Positions 16,969 to 24,105 of a stretch of 46,836 nt of DNA are shown here, in pieces (positions within the stretch are counted from its first letter, which is position 1; each line of letters opens with the position of its first letter). The stretch is from Fibrobacter succinogenes. GTDB taxonomy: Bacteria; Fibrobacterota; Fibrobacteria; Fibrobacterales; Fibrobacteraceae. The notes beneath the pieces were generated by a model. It saw only the letters and a program-made list of their open reading frames with translations, ran no database searches and was not told the DNA's origin. The stretch is taken from the NCBI GenBank assembly GCA_902800345.1, contig CADCDO010000031.1, forward strand, positions 1 to 46,836, read 5' to 3'. Position numbers and translations under genes: made by a program.

Positions 16969-17349
16969 CTAAAATTTCGCAATTTTTTCAACTCGCTCTT
17001 CTACATAAAGACCCTTTTGGACTGCGACGCACATCAATGCTCCGTATATTTCCCAAAATTGTGGTCCATGAGGGCGCTCTCCATGAGCCTTCGAGCCACA
17101 TTCTGTATAATGAATATGATGTGCATATTCATGTATAGCCGTTTCTTTCAAATGACCCCAAGGGGCATATATACGAATTCTATGCGCATCATAGATATAA
17201 ACACCAGCCCTTGTCTTAGGTTTCTTATCAACGACAAGCAATTCAAAAGGTTCCTTGCAAGGATAAATTTTATGCAAGAAATCCTTGAAATAATCTGCAC
17301 TAGGGTAATCGCCATACATTGTACGCAAAGAGCATTTTTTGATAGCCAT
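16969..17349 (-). CDS. SprT-like zinc metallopeptidase (small)
   Basis: A 126-residue minimal zincin. HEYAH at residues 73-77 is the HExxH metal motif, and PHGPQFW (His94) supplies the third ligand in the SprT-like arrangement (HExxH followed ~15-20 residues later by H-G-x-x-F/W). There is no signal peptide or membrane segment, so it is cytoplasmic. The SprT/Spartan relatives cut proteins crosslinked to DNA, which would fit with the neighbouring nucleases; an ImmA/IrrE-like repressor-cleaving role is the alternative. A strong AAGGGAG RBS precedes the ATG at 17349, and an operator palindrome lies 50 bases upstream. It heads a two-gene unit with the PD-(D/E)XK gene. Confidence 0.75.
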   Translation of the reverse strand: MAIKKCSLRTMYGDYPSADYFKDFLHKIYPCKEPFELLVVDKKPKTRAGVYIYDAHRIRIYAPWGHLKETAIHEYAHHIHYTECGSKAHGERPHGPQFWEIYGALMCVAVQKGLYVEERVEKIAKF

Positions 17350-17395
17350 AATTAACTCCCTTATGTTTTATGACTATCGAGAATGTAGATTCTGC

Positions 17396-17414
17396 GCACG
17401 ACAATTAATGTCGC
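17396..17414. promoter_or_regulatory. WYL-island operator, copy b
   Basis: CACGACA, spacer ATTAA, TGTCGC: the core CGACA (17399-17403) and TGTCG (17409-17413) are identical to copy a, including the 5-base spacer. It lies about 50 bases upstream of the SprT-like ATG and just after the stop of the PLD-type gene. Confidence 0.7.
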
Positions 17415-17419
17415 TTAGA

Positions 17420-17941
17420 TTACTTAATCCTATCTCCGCAGAATTCTTGACGGCCGCATTTTTCGCAGTGGGCGCCCATCCAAAGCGTGTCGAATTGTTC
17501 TATGGCGGGTTCAACAATTTGCGGGTCGTTCGTGAGGATTCCTGCTTCGAAGTTGCGGCGGAGGGAGCTTTTCATGCCGATGCCAGCTCCGGTCAAGTTT
17601 GCGGAGCCGATGTAGGCGGTTTCAAGGTCGAAAATTATCATCTTGAAATGCACTCGCGGGCACATGACGCGTTCGAGGTCGGTCGCGAGAATCTTATAGC
17701 GGTCGAAATCTTCGCGGAAGTTCGGGCCGGGTTCTTTTGCATGAATGAGCCGCACGCCCACGCCGCGCTTGAGGAGTCCTGCGAGTTGTCCGAGCAGCGG
17801 GATTGATTCGCCGTTTTGCTTCACGTAAACGTCCTTGATGTCGGCGGTGCCGATCCAGAGCGTTTCGCGGACTGTCGCGATACGGGAAATGACTTCGGAA
17901 TAGTGTTCTTCGTTTTGGATGTACTTGGTGAAGGTCGGCAT
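17420..17941 (-). CDS. phospholipase D-like (single HKD) nuclease with C-terminal Cys cluster
   Basis: A 173-residue cytoplasmic protein with one HKD motif: His98, Lys100, Asp105 and the following GSAN (112-115). A single motif implies dimerisation, as in Nuc-type and BfiI-like PLD nucleases. The final 20 residues hold CEKCGRQEFC, a possible small zinc-binding knuckle. The ATG at 17941 is preferred over a TTG at 17971, which overlaps the operator. It is divergent from the WYL gene, with operator copy c between them. Substrate is inferred to be DNA or RNA from context; a lipid substrate is not excluded. Confidence 0.75.
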   Translation of the reverse strand: MPTFTKYIQNEEHYSEVISRIATVRETLWIGTADIKDVYVKQNGESIPLLGQLAGLLKRGVGVRLIHAKEPGPNFREDFDRYKILATDLERVMCPRVHFKMIIFDLETAYIGSANLTGAGIGMKSSLRRNFEAGILTNDPQIVEPAIEQFDTLWMGAHCEKCGRQEFCGDRIK

Positions 17942-17964
17942 AGAAAGAAATATAGTATTGTCAG

Positions 17965-17981
17965 GCGACAATAGGTGTCGC
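17965..17981. promoter_or_regulatory. WYL-island operator, copy c (between divergent PLD-type and WYL genes)
   Basis: GCGACA (17965-17970), 5-base spacer, TGTCGC (17976-17981), the same core as copies a and b with a different spacer sequence. It is 24 bases from the PLD-type ATG and 43 bases from the WYL ATG, so it could control both genes, including autoregulation. Confidence 0.7.
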
Positions 17982-18023
17982 GTGATTTATTTATATTGAT
18001 TAGGAAAGCAGAAGCGAGGTTTT

Positions 18024-19037
18024 ATGGAAAGTTCTGGTCGTGGCGAACGCATGGTGCGAATTTTTGTGTATCTGATGGCACATTACAACAATCGTTATAG
18101 CGTTACGGACATCATGCATCATTTGGATATTCCCGAAAGCGATTTGCGGAATGTGCAACGCGACATGCAGGCGTTGGTAAATCTCGAAGGCGGCTATATC
18201 CAACGTATTATTGATAGCGGCAAGACTTATTACCAGGTGGCACTTGAACGTGCAAACAAACTCGTATTCCCGGATTTTGGCGATATGGTTTTGCATTTTG
18301 TCTTTTTGCAGCGCATCGCGAATTTATACCCGGCAACAGCTAGCCTTATCGAAGATCTCACTAAAAGAATCACGCAGGACTTGCCCGCAAAGCAACAAGA
18401 TGTTCTGAAAAGCTATTCAAAAGAATTGAACGGGCGCATTCTCTTTATGGGGACTCCGCCAAATTACGATGAAGATGTGAGCAAGAACTTGCCAACCATT
18501 CTTAACGCGATTCGTCAAAAGCGGAAAATACAGATAAAATACACAGACAACTGGGGAACGCCATCGGATAAGCCACGCGTTCCGTTGATGGTCGCGATAA
18601 GCCATGGAGACATTTATATCGGTTGCGTTTCACAGCACCATCCCGACAAAACTTATGCGTTAAAATTGCAGCGCATCGAGTCGGTGAAATTGCTGAAGGA
18701 AACCTTTGAAGAAGACCCGAAGGTGGTCGAGTCACTGCGCAAGCGCATCCGCACGGGATCTTTGCTTTTGGGCGAACAGAATCCGCAAGAAGAAAAGGTC
18801 ATTATTTATTTTCCGAAGTACGCCAAGAATTTTTTGAAGGAACGTCCGTACCACCGCAGCATGAAAATGGAAGATGCGCCGGGCGACGAGATACGCGTGA
18901 CGATGAAGGTCGAGGTGAACGAACTGCTCAAGCAGTGGATTATGTACTATGGGAACATCGCGACAGTCCAACAGCCGAAAAAGCTGAAGCAGATGATATT
19001 GGAAACGGCTAAAAAGCTGGTGGAAAAGTACGAGTAA
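18024..19037 (+). CDS. WYL-domain transcriptional regulator
   Basis: A 337-residue regulator. A winged helix-turn-helix (about residues 8-70; SVTDIMHHLDIPESDLRNVQRD) is followed by a linker. A WYL domain then runs from about 150 to 225 (KRKIQIKYTDNWG, RVPLMVAISHGDIYIG, TYALKLQRIESV), and a WCX-type C-terminal domain (about 245-335) closes the protein. WYL domains sense nucleic-acid or nucleotide ligands. The related BrxR and CapW proteins repress phage-defence operons by binding palindromes, and PafBC/DriD act in DNA-damage responses. RBS GCGAGG precedes the ATG. Given the three shared palindromes, it is the likely controller of the AAA+, PD-(D/E)XK, SprT-like and PLD-type genes. Confidence 0.88.
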   Translation: MESSGRGERMVRIFVYLMAHYNNRYSVTDIMHHLDIPESDLRNVQRDMQALVNLEGGYIQRIIDSGKTYYQVALERANKLVFPDFGDMVLHFVFLQRIANLYPATASLIEDLTKRITQDLPAKQQDVLKSYSKELNGRILFMGTPPNYDEDVSKNLPTILNAIRQKRKIQIKYTDNWGTPSDKPRVPLMVAISHGDIYIGCVSQHHPDKTYALKLQRIESVKLLKETFEEDPKVVESLRKRIRTGSLLLGEQNPQEEKVIIYFPKYAKNFLKERPYHRSMKMEDAPGDEIRVTMKVEVNELLKQWIMYYGNIATVQQPKKLKQMILETAKKLVEKYE

Positions 19038-19050
19038 TTAAGACTTTACC

Positions 19051-19110
19051 GGATGGGGCTACAGCCCCAACTCTTTGGCTCGGTTATGCCCATGCAAGCA
19101 TGGACACAAC
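19051..19110 (+). repeat. 60-bp hairpin repeat, copy 1 (inverted copy at 27310-27367)
   Basis: The element contains GGGGCT-ACA-GCCCC, then GGCTCGGTTAT, then the palindrome CCATGCAAGCATGG. The reverse complement of 27310-27367 carries the same three blocks in the same order with a few substitutions. It lies directly after the WYL gene. Confidence 0.8.
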
Positions 19111-19354
19111 ATTGACGCTTCGCGTCTTGCTAAACGGCTCAGCCATATTTGTGCAAGCACAACTGCGGCATTCGCCTTGGGGCATACTCGCATTTTGAGT
19201 TATCTTCGACTTCGCAACTACGTTGCTACGCTCAGGACGACTCATAAAGAGGCTTTTTTCGTCAAAAAACCGCCTGCTATTATAAAAATTACGGTCTTGC
19301 TATAGTTTTTGTTTATAAATAAGCAACTTTTCTTAAAAATTTTTATAATCCACG
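19111..19354. other. non-coding part of the metY upstream region
   Basis: Repeat-like intergenic sequence containing an AGGC-T6...A6-CC-GCCT inverted repeat (19250-19275) that could act as a weak terminator. AT-rich sequence follows, with TATAAT at 19344-19349 as a possible -10 element. No protein-coding gene was seen. Confidence 0.45.
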
Positions 19355-19389
19355 ACTAAATCCTATTGGAATGGTAGGGTTTAGTTTTT
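19355..19389 (+). terminator. intrinsic terminator/attenuator upstream of the metY leader
   Basis: ACTAAA-T-CCTA pairs with TAGG-G-TTTAGT around a 9-base loop and is followed by TTTTT. No gene ends nearby (the WYL stop is 318 bases upstream), and TATAAT sits just ahead of it. It may therefore belong to a short transcript or act as the first element of the leader. Confidence 0.65.
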
Positions 19390-19395
19390 AAATTA

Positions 19396-19623
19396 TGCAC
19401 ATCAAACGAACGAGGCACCCCGAAAGGGAAAAGCCTGGAGGATTTCGCTATGCGATGTCGAATGTGTAACCAAGCTGAAGGCGGGCGGGCCTAATACCGC
19501 CAAAATTTAACGCTCAGGATTGAGCAAAACTATTAACTATCGCGTCGCCCGACGCCAACAGTAACAAAACGATCGGGCGAACGCGAAAATTTCGCGCCAA
19601 GCGCACAAAAGGATTTAAATAAT
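19396..19623 (+). promoter_or_regulatory. structured 5' leader of metY (candidate riboswitch)
   Basis: Successive helices can be drawn. CACAT (19398-19402) with ATGTG (19462-19466) enclose AGGC/GCCT (19413-19416, 19433-19436), which holds CCC-GAAA-GGG (19419-19428). Then GGCGG/CCGCC (19480-19484, 19497-19501), GCTCA/TGAGC (19512-19516, 19521-19525), and CGCG-CGCCCG with CGGGCG-CGCG (19541-19551, 19574-19585). CGCGAAA/TTTCGCG (19582-19596) competes with the last helix just before the RBS (AAAGGA). I cannot match it to SAM-I, SAM-II, SAH or cobalamin consensus motifs. A metabolite-sensing role is inferred from the position in front of a methionine/cysteine gene. Confidence 0.5.
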
Positions 19624-20910
19624 ATGACGACTCAGAATAAGCTCCATTTCGAAACTCTTCAGCTCCACGTTGGTCAGGAACAGGCAGACCCGGCAACCGA
19701 TTCCCGCGCAGTTCCTATATACCAGACCACCTCTTACGTGTTCCACAGCGCTCAGCACGCTTCTGACCGTTTCCATCTGAAGGATGCAGGCAACATTTAC
19801 GGCCGCCTCACCAATACCACGCAGGACGTTTTTGAAAAGCGCATCGCTGCTCTCGAAGGCGGTATCGCAGGTCTCGCAGTCGCTTCTGGTGCAGCAGCTC
19901 TTACTTACGCCATCACGGCTCTCGCTCGCAAGGGTGACCATGTGATCGCTCAGCGCTCCATCTACGGCGGCACCTACAACCTCCTGGAACATACGCTCAG
20001 CAAGTTCGGCATTGAAACGACTTTCGTCGACATCCACAACCTCAAGGAAGTCGAAAGCTCTATCAAGTCCAACACCAAGCTCATCTTCATTGAAACGCTC
20101 GGCAACCCGAATTCCGACATCCCGGATATCGAAGCCATCTCCGAACTCGCTCACAAGAACAAGATTCCGGTTGTTATCGACAATACTTTCGGTACACCGT
20201 ATCTGATTCGTCCGATTGAACACGGTGCCGACATCGTCGTTCACTCTGCAACAAAGTTCATCGGTGGTCACGGTACGACTCTCGGTGGCGTGATTGTTGA
20301 TGGAGGCAAGTTCGACTGGGCTGCATCTGGCAAATTCCCGCAGTTCACCGAAGTGAACCCGAGCTACGGCGTGCCTTTCACGGCAGCAGCTGGCGCAGCG
20401 GCTTACATCGTTTACATCCGCGCAATTCTTCTCCGCGACGAAGGTGCAGCAATTTCCCCGTTCAATGCATTCCTCCTCTTGCAGGGCACTGAAACGCTTT
20501 CGCTCCGCCTTGACCGTCACGTGGAAAACACCAAGAAGGTTCTCGAATTCCTCGCCAAGCACCCGAAGGTTGCAAAGGTCAACCACCCGAGCTTCAAGGA
20601 TCATCCGCAGCATGAACTTTACACCAAGTACTTCCCGAACGGTGGCGGTTCCATCTTCACGTTCGATGTGAAGGGTGGCCAGGCAGAAGCCTTCAAGTTC
20701 ATCGACAGCCTCAAGATTTTCAGCTTGCTCGCAAACGTCGCCGACGTGAAGAGCCTCGTTGTTCACCCGTACACCACGACCCACTCGGAACTCACTCCGG
20801 AAGAACTCGCCGCAGCAGGCATCTCTCCGGCAACGATCCGTCTCTCCATCGGTACGGAACACTACGAAGACATCATCAACGACCTCGCACAGGCTCTGGA
20901 CCAGATTTAA
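19624..20910 (+). CDS. metY: O-acetylhomoserine aminocarboxypropyltransferase (O-acetylhomoserine sulfhydrylase)
   Basis: A 428-residue cytosolic PLP enzyme of the Cys/Met metabolism family. It forms homocysteine from O-acetylhomoserine and sulfide, the direct sulfhydrylation route to methionine. The PLP lysine is in HSATKFIGGHGTTLGG (about Lys210). The N-terminal TLQLHVGQEQADPATDSRAVPIYQT is diagnostic for this subgroup, as is the ~430-residue length, longer than cystathionine gamma-synthase (~390). It is followed 96 bases later by cysK on the same strand, so both sulfhydrylation enzymes probably share control from the structured leader. Confidence 0.92.
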   Translation: MTTQNKLHFETLQLHVGQEQADPATDSRAVPIYQTTSYVFHSAQHASDRFHLKDAGNIYGRLTNTTQDVFEKRIAALEGGIAGLAVASGAAALTYAITALARKGDHVIAQRSIYGGTYNLLEHTLSKFGIETTFVDIHNLKEVESSIKSNTKLIFIETLGNPNSDIPDIEAISELAHKNKIPVVIDNTFGTPYLIRPIEHGADIVVHSATKFIGGHGTTLGGVIVDGGKFDWAASGKFPQFTEVNPSYGVPFTAAAGAAAYIVYIRAILLRDEGAAISPFNAFLLLQGTETLSLRLDRHVENTKKVLEFLAKHPKVAKVNHPSFKDHPQHELYTKYFPNGGGSIFTFDVKGGQAEAFKFIDSLKIFSLLANVADVKSLVVHPYTTTHSELTPEELAAAGISPATIRLSIGTEHYEDIINDLAQALDQI

Positions 20911-20925
20911 CAATAACAGTAGACA

Positions 20926-20985
20926 GTGATTAGTGATTAGTAAACAGGGAGAACACCTAACCACCAACCACTAAACACTAACCAC
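20926..20985 (+). repeat. 7-bp repeat array with inverted halves
   Basis: GTGATTA, GTGATTA, GTAAACA (20926-20946), then 11 bases, then TAACCAC, CAACCAC, TAAACAC, TAACCAC (20958-20985). The two halves are roughly complementary, so the metY-cysK spacer can fold into a long imperfect hairpin. Confidence 0.75.
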
Positions 20986-21006
20986 TATTAATAAAAGGAT
21001 TCTACC

Positions 21007-21939
21007 ATGTCAAAAATTTACGCCTCTGCTGACCAGCTTATCGGTCACACCCCGCTTCTTGAACTTTCCCACATCGAAAAGGAGAATGATCTCCAAGCCA
21101 AGATCGTGGCAAAGCTTGAGTATTTCAACCCGGCAGGATCTGTCAAGGATCGTATTGCTAAGGCAATGATCGACGATGCCGAAGCTTCAGGCAAGCTTAA
21201 GCCGGGTTCCGTGATTATCGAACCGACCTCTGGTAACACGGGTATCGGTCTCGCTTCTGTCGCAGCGGCTCGCGGCTACCGCATCATCATCGTGATGCCG
21301 GAAACCATGAGTATCGAACGTCGCCAGCTCATCAAGGCTTACGGTGCAGAAATTGTTCTCACTGAAGGCGCTAAGGGCATGAAGGGCGCTATCGCTCGTG
21401 CAACGGAACTTTCCAATGAAATTCCGAACAGCTTTATCCCGGGTCAGTTCGTGAACCCGGCAAACCCGGCCGCCCACAAGGCAACGACGGGTCCGGAAAT
21501 TTGGGAAGACACGGATGGCAAGGTTGACATTTTCGTCGCAGGCGTAGGTACTGGTGGAACGGTCACGGGTGTCGGTGAATACCTCAAGTCCCAAAATCCG
21601 AATGTGACGGTTGTCGCAGTTGAACCGGAATCTTCTCCGGTGCTTTCCAAGGGCACGGCTGGTCCGCACAAGATCCAGGGTATTGGCGCAGGCTTTGTTC
21701 CGGATACTTTGAACACCTCCGTCTATGACGAAGTGTTCCCGGTCAAGAACGAAGACGCATTTGCCGCAGGGAAGGCAATTGCCAAGGCTGAAGGCATCCT
21801 CGTGGGTATCTCTTCTGGCGCTGCTTTGCATGCAGCAGTCGAAATTGCTAAGCGTCCGGAAAACAAGGGCAAGACGATTGTCGCACTCCTCCCGGATAGC
21901 GGCGACCGTTACCTCTCCACTCCGCTCTTCGCTGATTAA
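21007..21939 (+). CDS. cysK: cysteine synthase A (O-acetylserine sulfhydrylase)
   Basis: A 310-residue PLP enzyme making cysteine from O-acetylserine and sulfide. The PLP lysine is in NPAGSVKDR (Lys47); the substrate loop TSGNTG and the [28 protein letters not shown] segment typical of CysK are present, together with the closing [12 protein letters not shown]. Length matches the family. RBS AAAGGA precedes the ATG. It lies downstream of metY in a sulfur-assimilation unit and is immediately followed by another short heptamer array (21940-21960). Confidence 0.94.
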   Translation: MSKIYASADQLIGHTPLLELSHIEKENDLQAKIVAKLEYFNPAGSVKDRIAKAMIDDAEASGKLKPGSVIIEPTSGNTGIGLASVAAARGYRIIIVMPETMSIERRQLIKAYGAEIVLTEGAKGMKGAIARATELSNEIPNSFIPGQFVNPANPAAHKATTGPEIWEDTDGKVDIFVAGVGTGGTVTGVGEYLKSQNPNVTVVAVEPESSPVLSKGTAGPHKIQGIGAGFVPDTLNTSVYDEVFPVKNEDAFAAGKAIAKAEGILVGISSGAALHAAVEIAKRPENKGKTIVALLPDSGDRYLSTPLFAD

Positions 21940-21960
21940 GTGGTTAGTAAACAGTGGTTA
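21940..21960 (+). repeat. 7-bp repeat array directly after the cysK stop
   Basis: Three heptamers, GTGGTTA, GTAAACA, GTGGTTA, begin on the base after the cysK TAA codon. Same family as the arrays at 5343, 20926 and 38039. Confidence 0.75.
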
Positions 21961-21971
21961 GATAAAATTTG

Positions 21972-22090
21972 TTCGGTAAGTGCTTCGCGGTTCCATTCGC
22001 CTCGCAGTAGAAACCGAAAAAAATTAAGATGATTCATTATTGAGTGATAAACGCTAGAAGGTTCCATTCGCCTCCCTAGCGTTTATTTGC
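21972..22090 (+). promoter_or_regulatory. mnmA upstream region with duplicated loop motif and terminator-like hairpin
   Basis: Two stem-loops each present the same 15-base loop motif GGTTCCATTCGCCTC (21989-22003 and 22060-22074). The first is closed by TTCGGT/ACCGAA (21972-21977, 22013-22018). The second is closed by ATAAACGCTAG/CTAGCGTTTAT (about 22047-22057, 22076-22086) and followed by a short T tract, so it may end the cysK transcript or attenuate mnmA. Confidence 0.5.
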
Positions 22091-22108
22091 ATTTTAAAGG
22101 TTGCAAAA

Positions 22109-23209
22109 ATGTCTAAAAAAAAGCGTGTCGCTGTTGGATTGTCGGGCGGTGTAGATTCCGCCCTTTCGGCGTATTTACTAAAAAAGCAAGGTTACGAAGT
22201 TGTCGGCATGACGATGGCGACGTGGGACGGTTCCGTAAAAATGCCTGCGGTCGAAGGTCGCGAAGGCTGCTACGGTCCGAGCGAAGACAAGAATATCGAA
22301 GAGGCAAAGCTTGTTGCCGAGCGTCTCGGAATCCCGCATTACGTTGTTCCGGTCGCCGAAGATTACAAGCGAGAAGTTCTCGATTATTTCCGTGCAGAAT
22401 ACCGCGCGGGTCGAACGCCGAATCCGTGCGTCCGATGCAATCAGAGCATCAAGTTTGGAGCGTTGCAGCATGCCGCGCGTAAGCTCGGGATTGACTTCGA
22501 TTACTTTGCAACCGGGCATTATGCGCGGCTCGATTTCAAGAATCCCGATGTTCCGTTCTTGTACGAAGCGCTGGACGAACATAAAGACCAGACATACTTT
22601 TTATCAAGACTCTCGGCAGAGCAACTTTCCACTGTAATTTTCCCGCTAGGCGGAATGCAAAAAACAGATGTGAAAGCGCTTGCAAAGGAAATCGGCTGGG
22701 ACGATTTTGCAACAAAGCGCGAAAGCCAGGACTTTATCGAATGCGGTGATTACTCGGTGCTGTTTGACGAGAGCGACAACATTCCCGGAGATTTTGTCGA
22801 TGTGAACGGCAAGATTCTCGGGAAACACAAGGGCATCGTGCATTACACCATCGGCCAACGCAAAGGGCTTAACATCGGCGGGCAAGCGGAACCGCTTTAC
22901 GTTGTGGCGATTGACGCACACCACAATCAAGTCATTCTTGGACCACGAAGCACATTGAGCTGCACGGAAGTTTCTGCCGTTGACTTGAACCTGATGATTT
23001 CAGAAACTTCCCCGCTTTTAAAACAACCGCTTACGGCTCATATTCGCCTCGGGCACAAAGGCGCAACCACGAAAATTACGGCTTTGGACACTGCCGCCGG
23101 TACAATCAGCGTGAAATTTGACGAACCGCAATTTGCGTCGGCTCCAGGTCAAGTGCTCGTGCTCTATGCGAATAAAGGTGTAGTCGCGAGCGGAATCATC
23201 GAGAAATAG
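22109..23209 (+). CDS. mnmA: tRNA-specific 2-thiouridylase MnmA
   Basis: A 366-residue ATP-dependent thiolase that adds sulfur to U34 of tRNA-Lys, -Glu and -Gln using persulfide from a cysteine desulfurase relay. The PP-loop GLSGGVDS lies at residues 9-16. The first catalytic cysteine is in NPCVRCN and the second in SQDFIECGDY. ATGHYAR, KDQTYFL and the YTIGQRKGLNIGG segment are all conserved. Length matches the family. Sulfur supply links it functionally to the upstream cysK/metY genes and to the sufS at 7988. Confidence 0.94.
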   Translation: MSKKKRVAVGLSGGVDSALSAYLLKKQGYEVVGMTMATWDGSVKMPAVEGREGCYGPSEDKNIEEAKLVAERLGIPHYVVPVAEDYKREVLDYFRAEYRAGRTPNPCVRCNQSIKFGALQHAARKLGIDFDYFATGHYARLDFKNPDVPFLYEALDEHKDQTYFLSRLSAEQLSTVIFPLGGMQKTDVKALAKEIGWDDFATKRESQDFIECGDYSVLFDESDNIPGDFVDVNGKILGKHKGIVHYTIGQRKGLNIGGQAEPLYVVAIDAHHNQVILGPRSTLSCTEVSAVDLNLMISETSPLLKQPLTAHIRLGHKGATTKITALDTAAGTISVKFDEPQFASAPGQVLVLYANKGVVASGIIEK

Positions 23210-23279
23210 AGTCAAGCATCGCCAAACTAGCGGCTTGGCCACCTTTTGTTAGACAAATCTAATTTTTGGATTGTTTCAG

Positions 23280-23302
23280 GTCTATTTGGAGTAGAACTTT
23301 TT
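23280..23302 (+). repeat. GTCTA-NN-TGGAGTAGAA motif, copy 1
   Basis: A 22-base motif ending in a T run. A near-identical copy lies at 29962-29983 (GTCTAAA-TGGAGTAGAA-TTTTT), and the TGGAGTAGAA core occurs inverted near 29886-29895. All three lie in intergenic DNA upstream of genes, about 150 bases before the DUF3793 gene in this case. Confidence 0.55.
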
Positions 23303-23393
23303 TTAGAATTTTCTAAAATAGTTCATAGAGACATTTGCCATAGAACCTCAGCTAGCGTATAGGATTCGTTACCTCGTATATGCTGGATAGGTT

Positions 23394-23428
23394 ATCCCGC
23401 CGTAGCGGAGGCTGCTGCGGGATTTTTT
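23394..23428 (+). terminator. intrinsic terminator upstream of the DUF3793 gene
   Basis: ATCCCGC (23394-23400) pairs with GCGGGAT (23417-23423), followed by TTTTTT. It most likely ends the mnmA transcript or a short leader transcript; the next start codon is 28 bases further on. Confidence 0.75.
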
Positions 23429-23455
23429 GACTTTATTTATAACCCTTTTGGATTT

Positions 23456-24019
23456 ATGAAGACCAAAGATCTTGATTCCCGTTTAGTTCGCCATTGCGCA
23501 CCGACCCTTGCAGGGCTTAAAGTTGGCAATCTTTTTTGCCTTGATATTGCCGATGGAATATTTCTTTGTAAAATCTTATCACATTGGAATCAAATGTTGA
23601 ATCCAAAGGGCGTTATAGTCCGTGTTATTGCAGAACGATACGGACGTTACTTTATTTACGCCTATCGAAATAGCGCATTAAAACACATTGGAAATTCCTC
23701 CGAAGTGCGAAATTTTTTAAAAGGTTTTGGCTACGTTGGATTTGACGTAGAATCCTTATTGAACTTTTTCCAGATGCGCATGGCGCATTCTATTTGTTTT
23801 CCTCATGAAGTGGGAATCTTTTTGGGATACCCATTAAAAGACGTGAAAGATTTTATTGCTTACGGAGGAAAAAAATACAAATTAATTGGGTGTTGGAAAG
23901 TTTATAACGATGTGCCAAATTCAATGCATATTTTTGAGGTCTATAAAAAGTGCCACAAAATATTCAATGAACGCTTTGAACAGGGCGATTCTTTAACGAA
24001 TTTAACCGTGGCATGTTGA
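23456..24019 (+). CDS. DUF3793 family protein
   Basis: A 187-residue cytoplasmic protein of unknown function. The family marks are HCAPTLAGLKVGNLF near the N-terminus, FPHEVGIFLGYPLKDVKDFI in the middle and IGCWKVYND followed by a KKC motif near the end. DUF3793 proteins are usually encoded next to flavodoxins in anaerobes, exactly as here (flavodoxin 86 bases downstream), which suggests a role in iron-limited or redox metabolism. No catalytic residues can be assigned; the conserved Cys and His residues could bind metal. Confidence 0.75.
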   Translation: MKTKDLDSRLVRHCAPTLAGLKVGNLFCLDIADGIFLCKILSHWNQMLNPKGVIVRVIAERYGRYFIYAYRNSALKHIGNSSEVRNFLKGFGYVGFDVESLLNFFQMRMAHSICFPHEVGIFLGYPLKDVKDFIAYGGKKYKLIGCWKVYNDVPNSMHIFEVYKKCHKIFNERFEQGDSLTNLTVAC

Positions 24020-24105
24020 TTTAATTAAAAAACTAAAGGGAACCTCTAAAGACTGCTTTGGTTAATAAAATTTGAAAAAACATTTCATATCATAAGGAAA
24101 ACAAA

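Noticed and set aside
19396..19623. SAM-I, SAM-II, SAH, cobalamin or c-di-GMP riboswitch
   Set aside because: None of the consensus core sequences for these classes could be found by eye; left as an unassigned structured leader pending a covariance search.
19615..20967. 450-codon open frame on the minus strand
   Set aside because: It is a shadow of metY, which carries all family motifs; the long antisense frame is a codon-bias effect.
23340..23430. Possible tRNA-like fold upstream of the DUF3793 gene
   Set aside because: No T-loop or acceptor-stem pattern fits; the structure is an intrinsic terminator.
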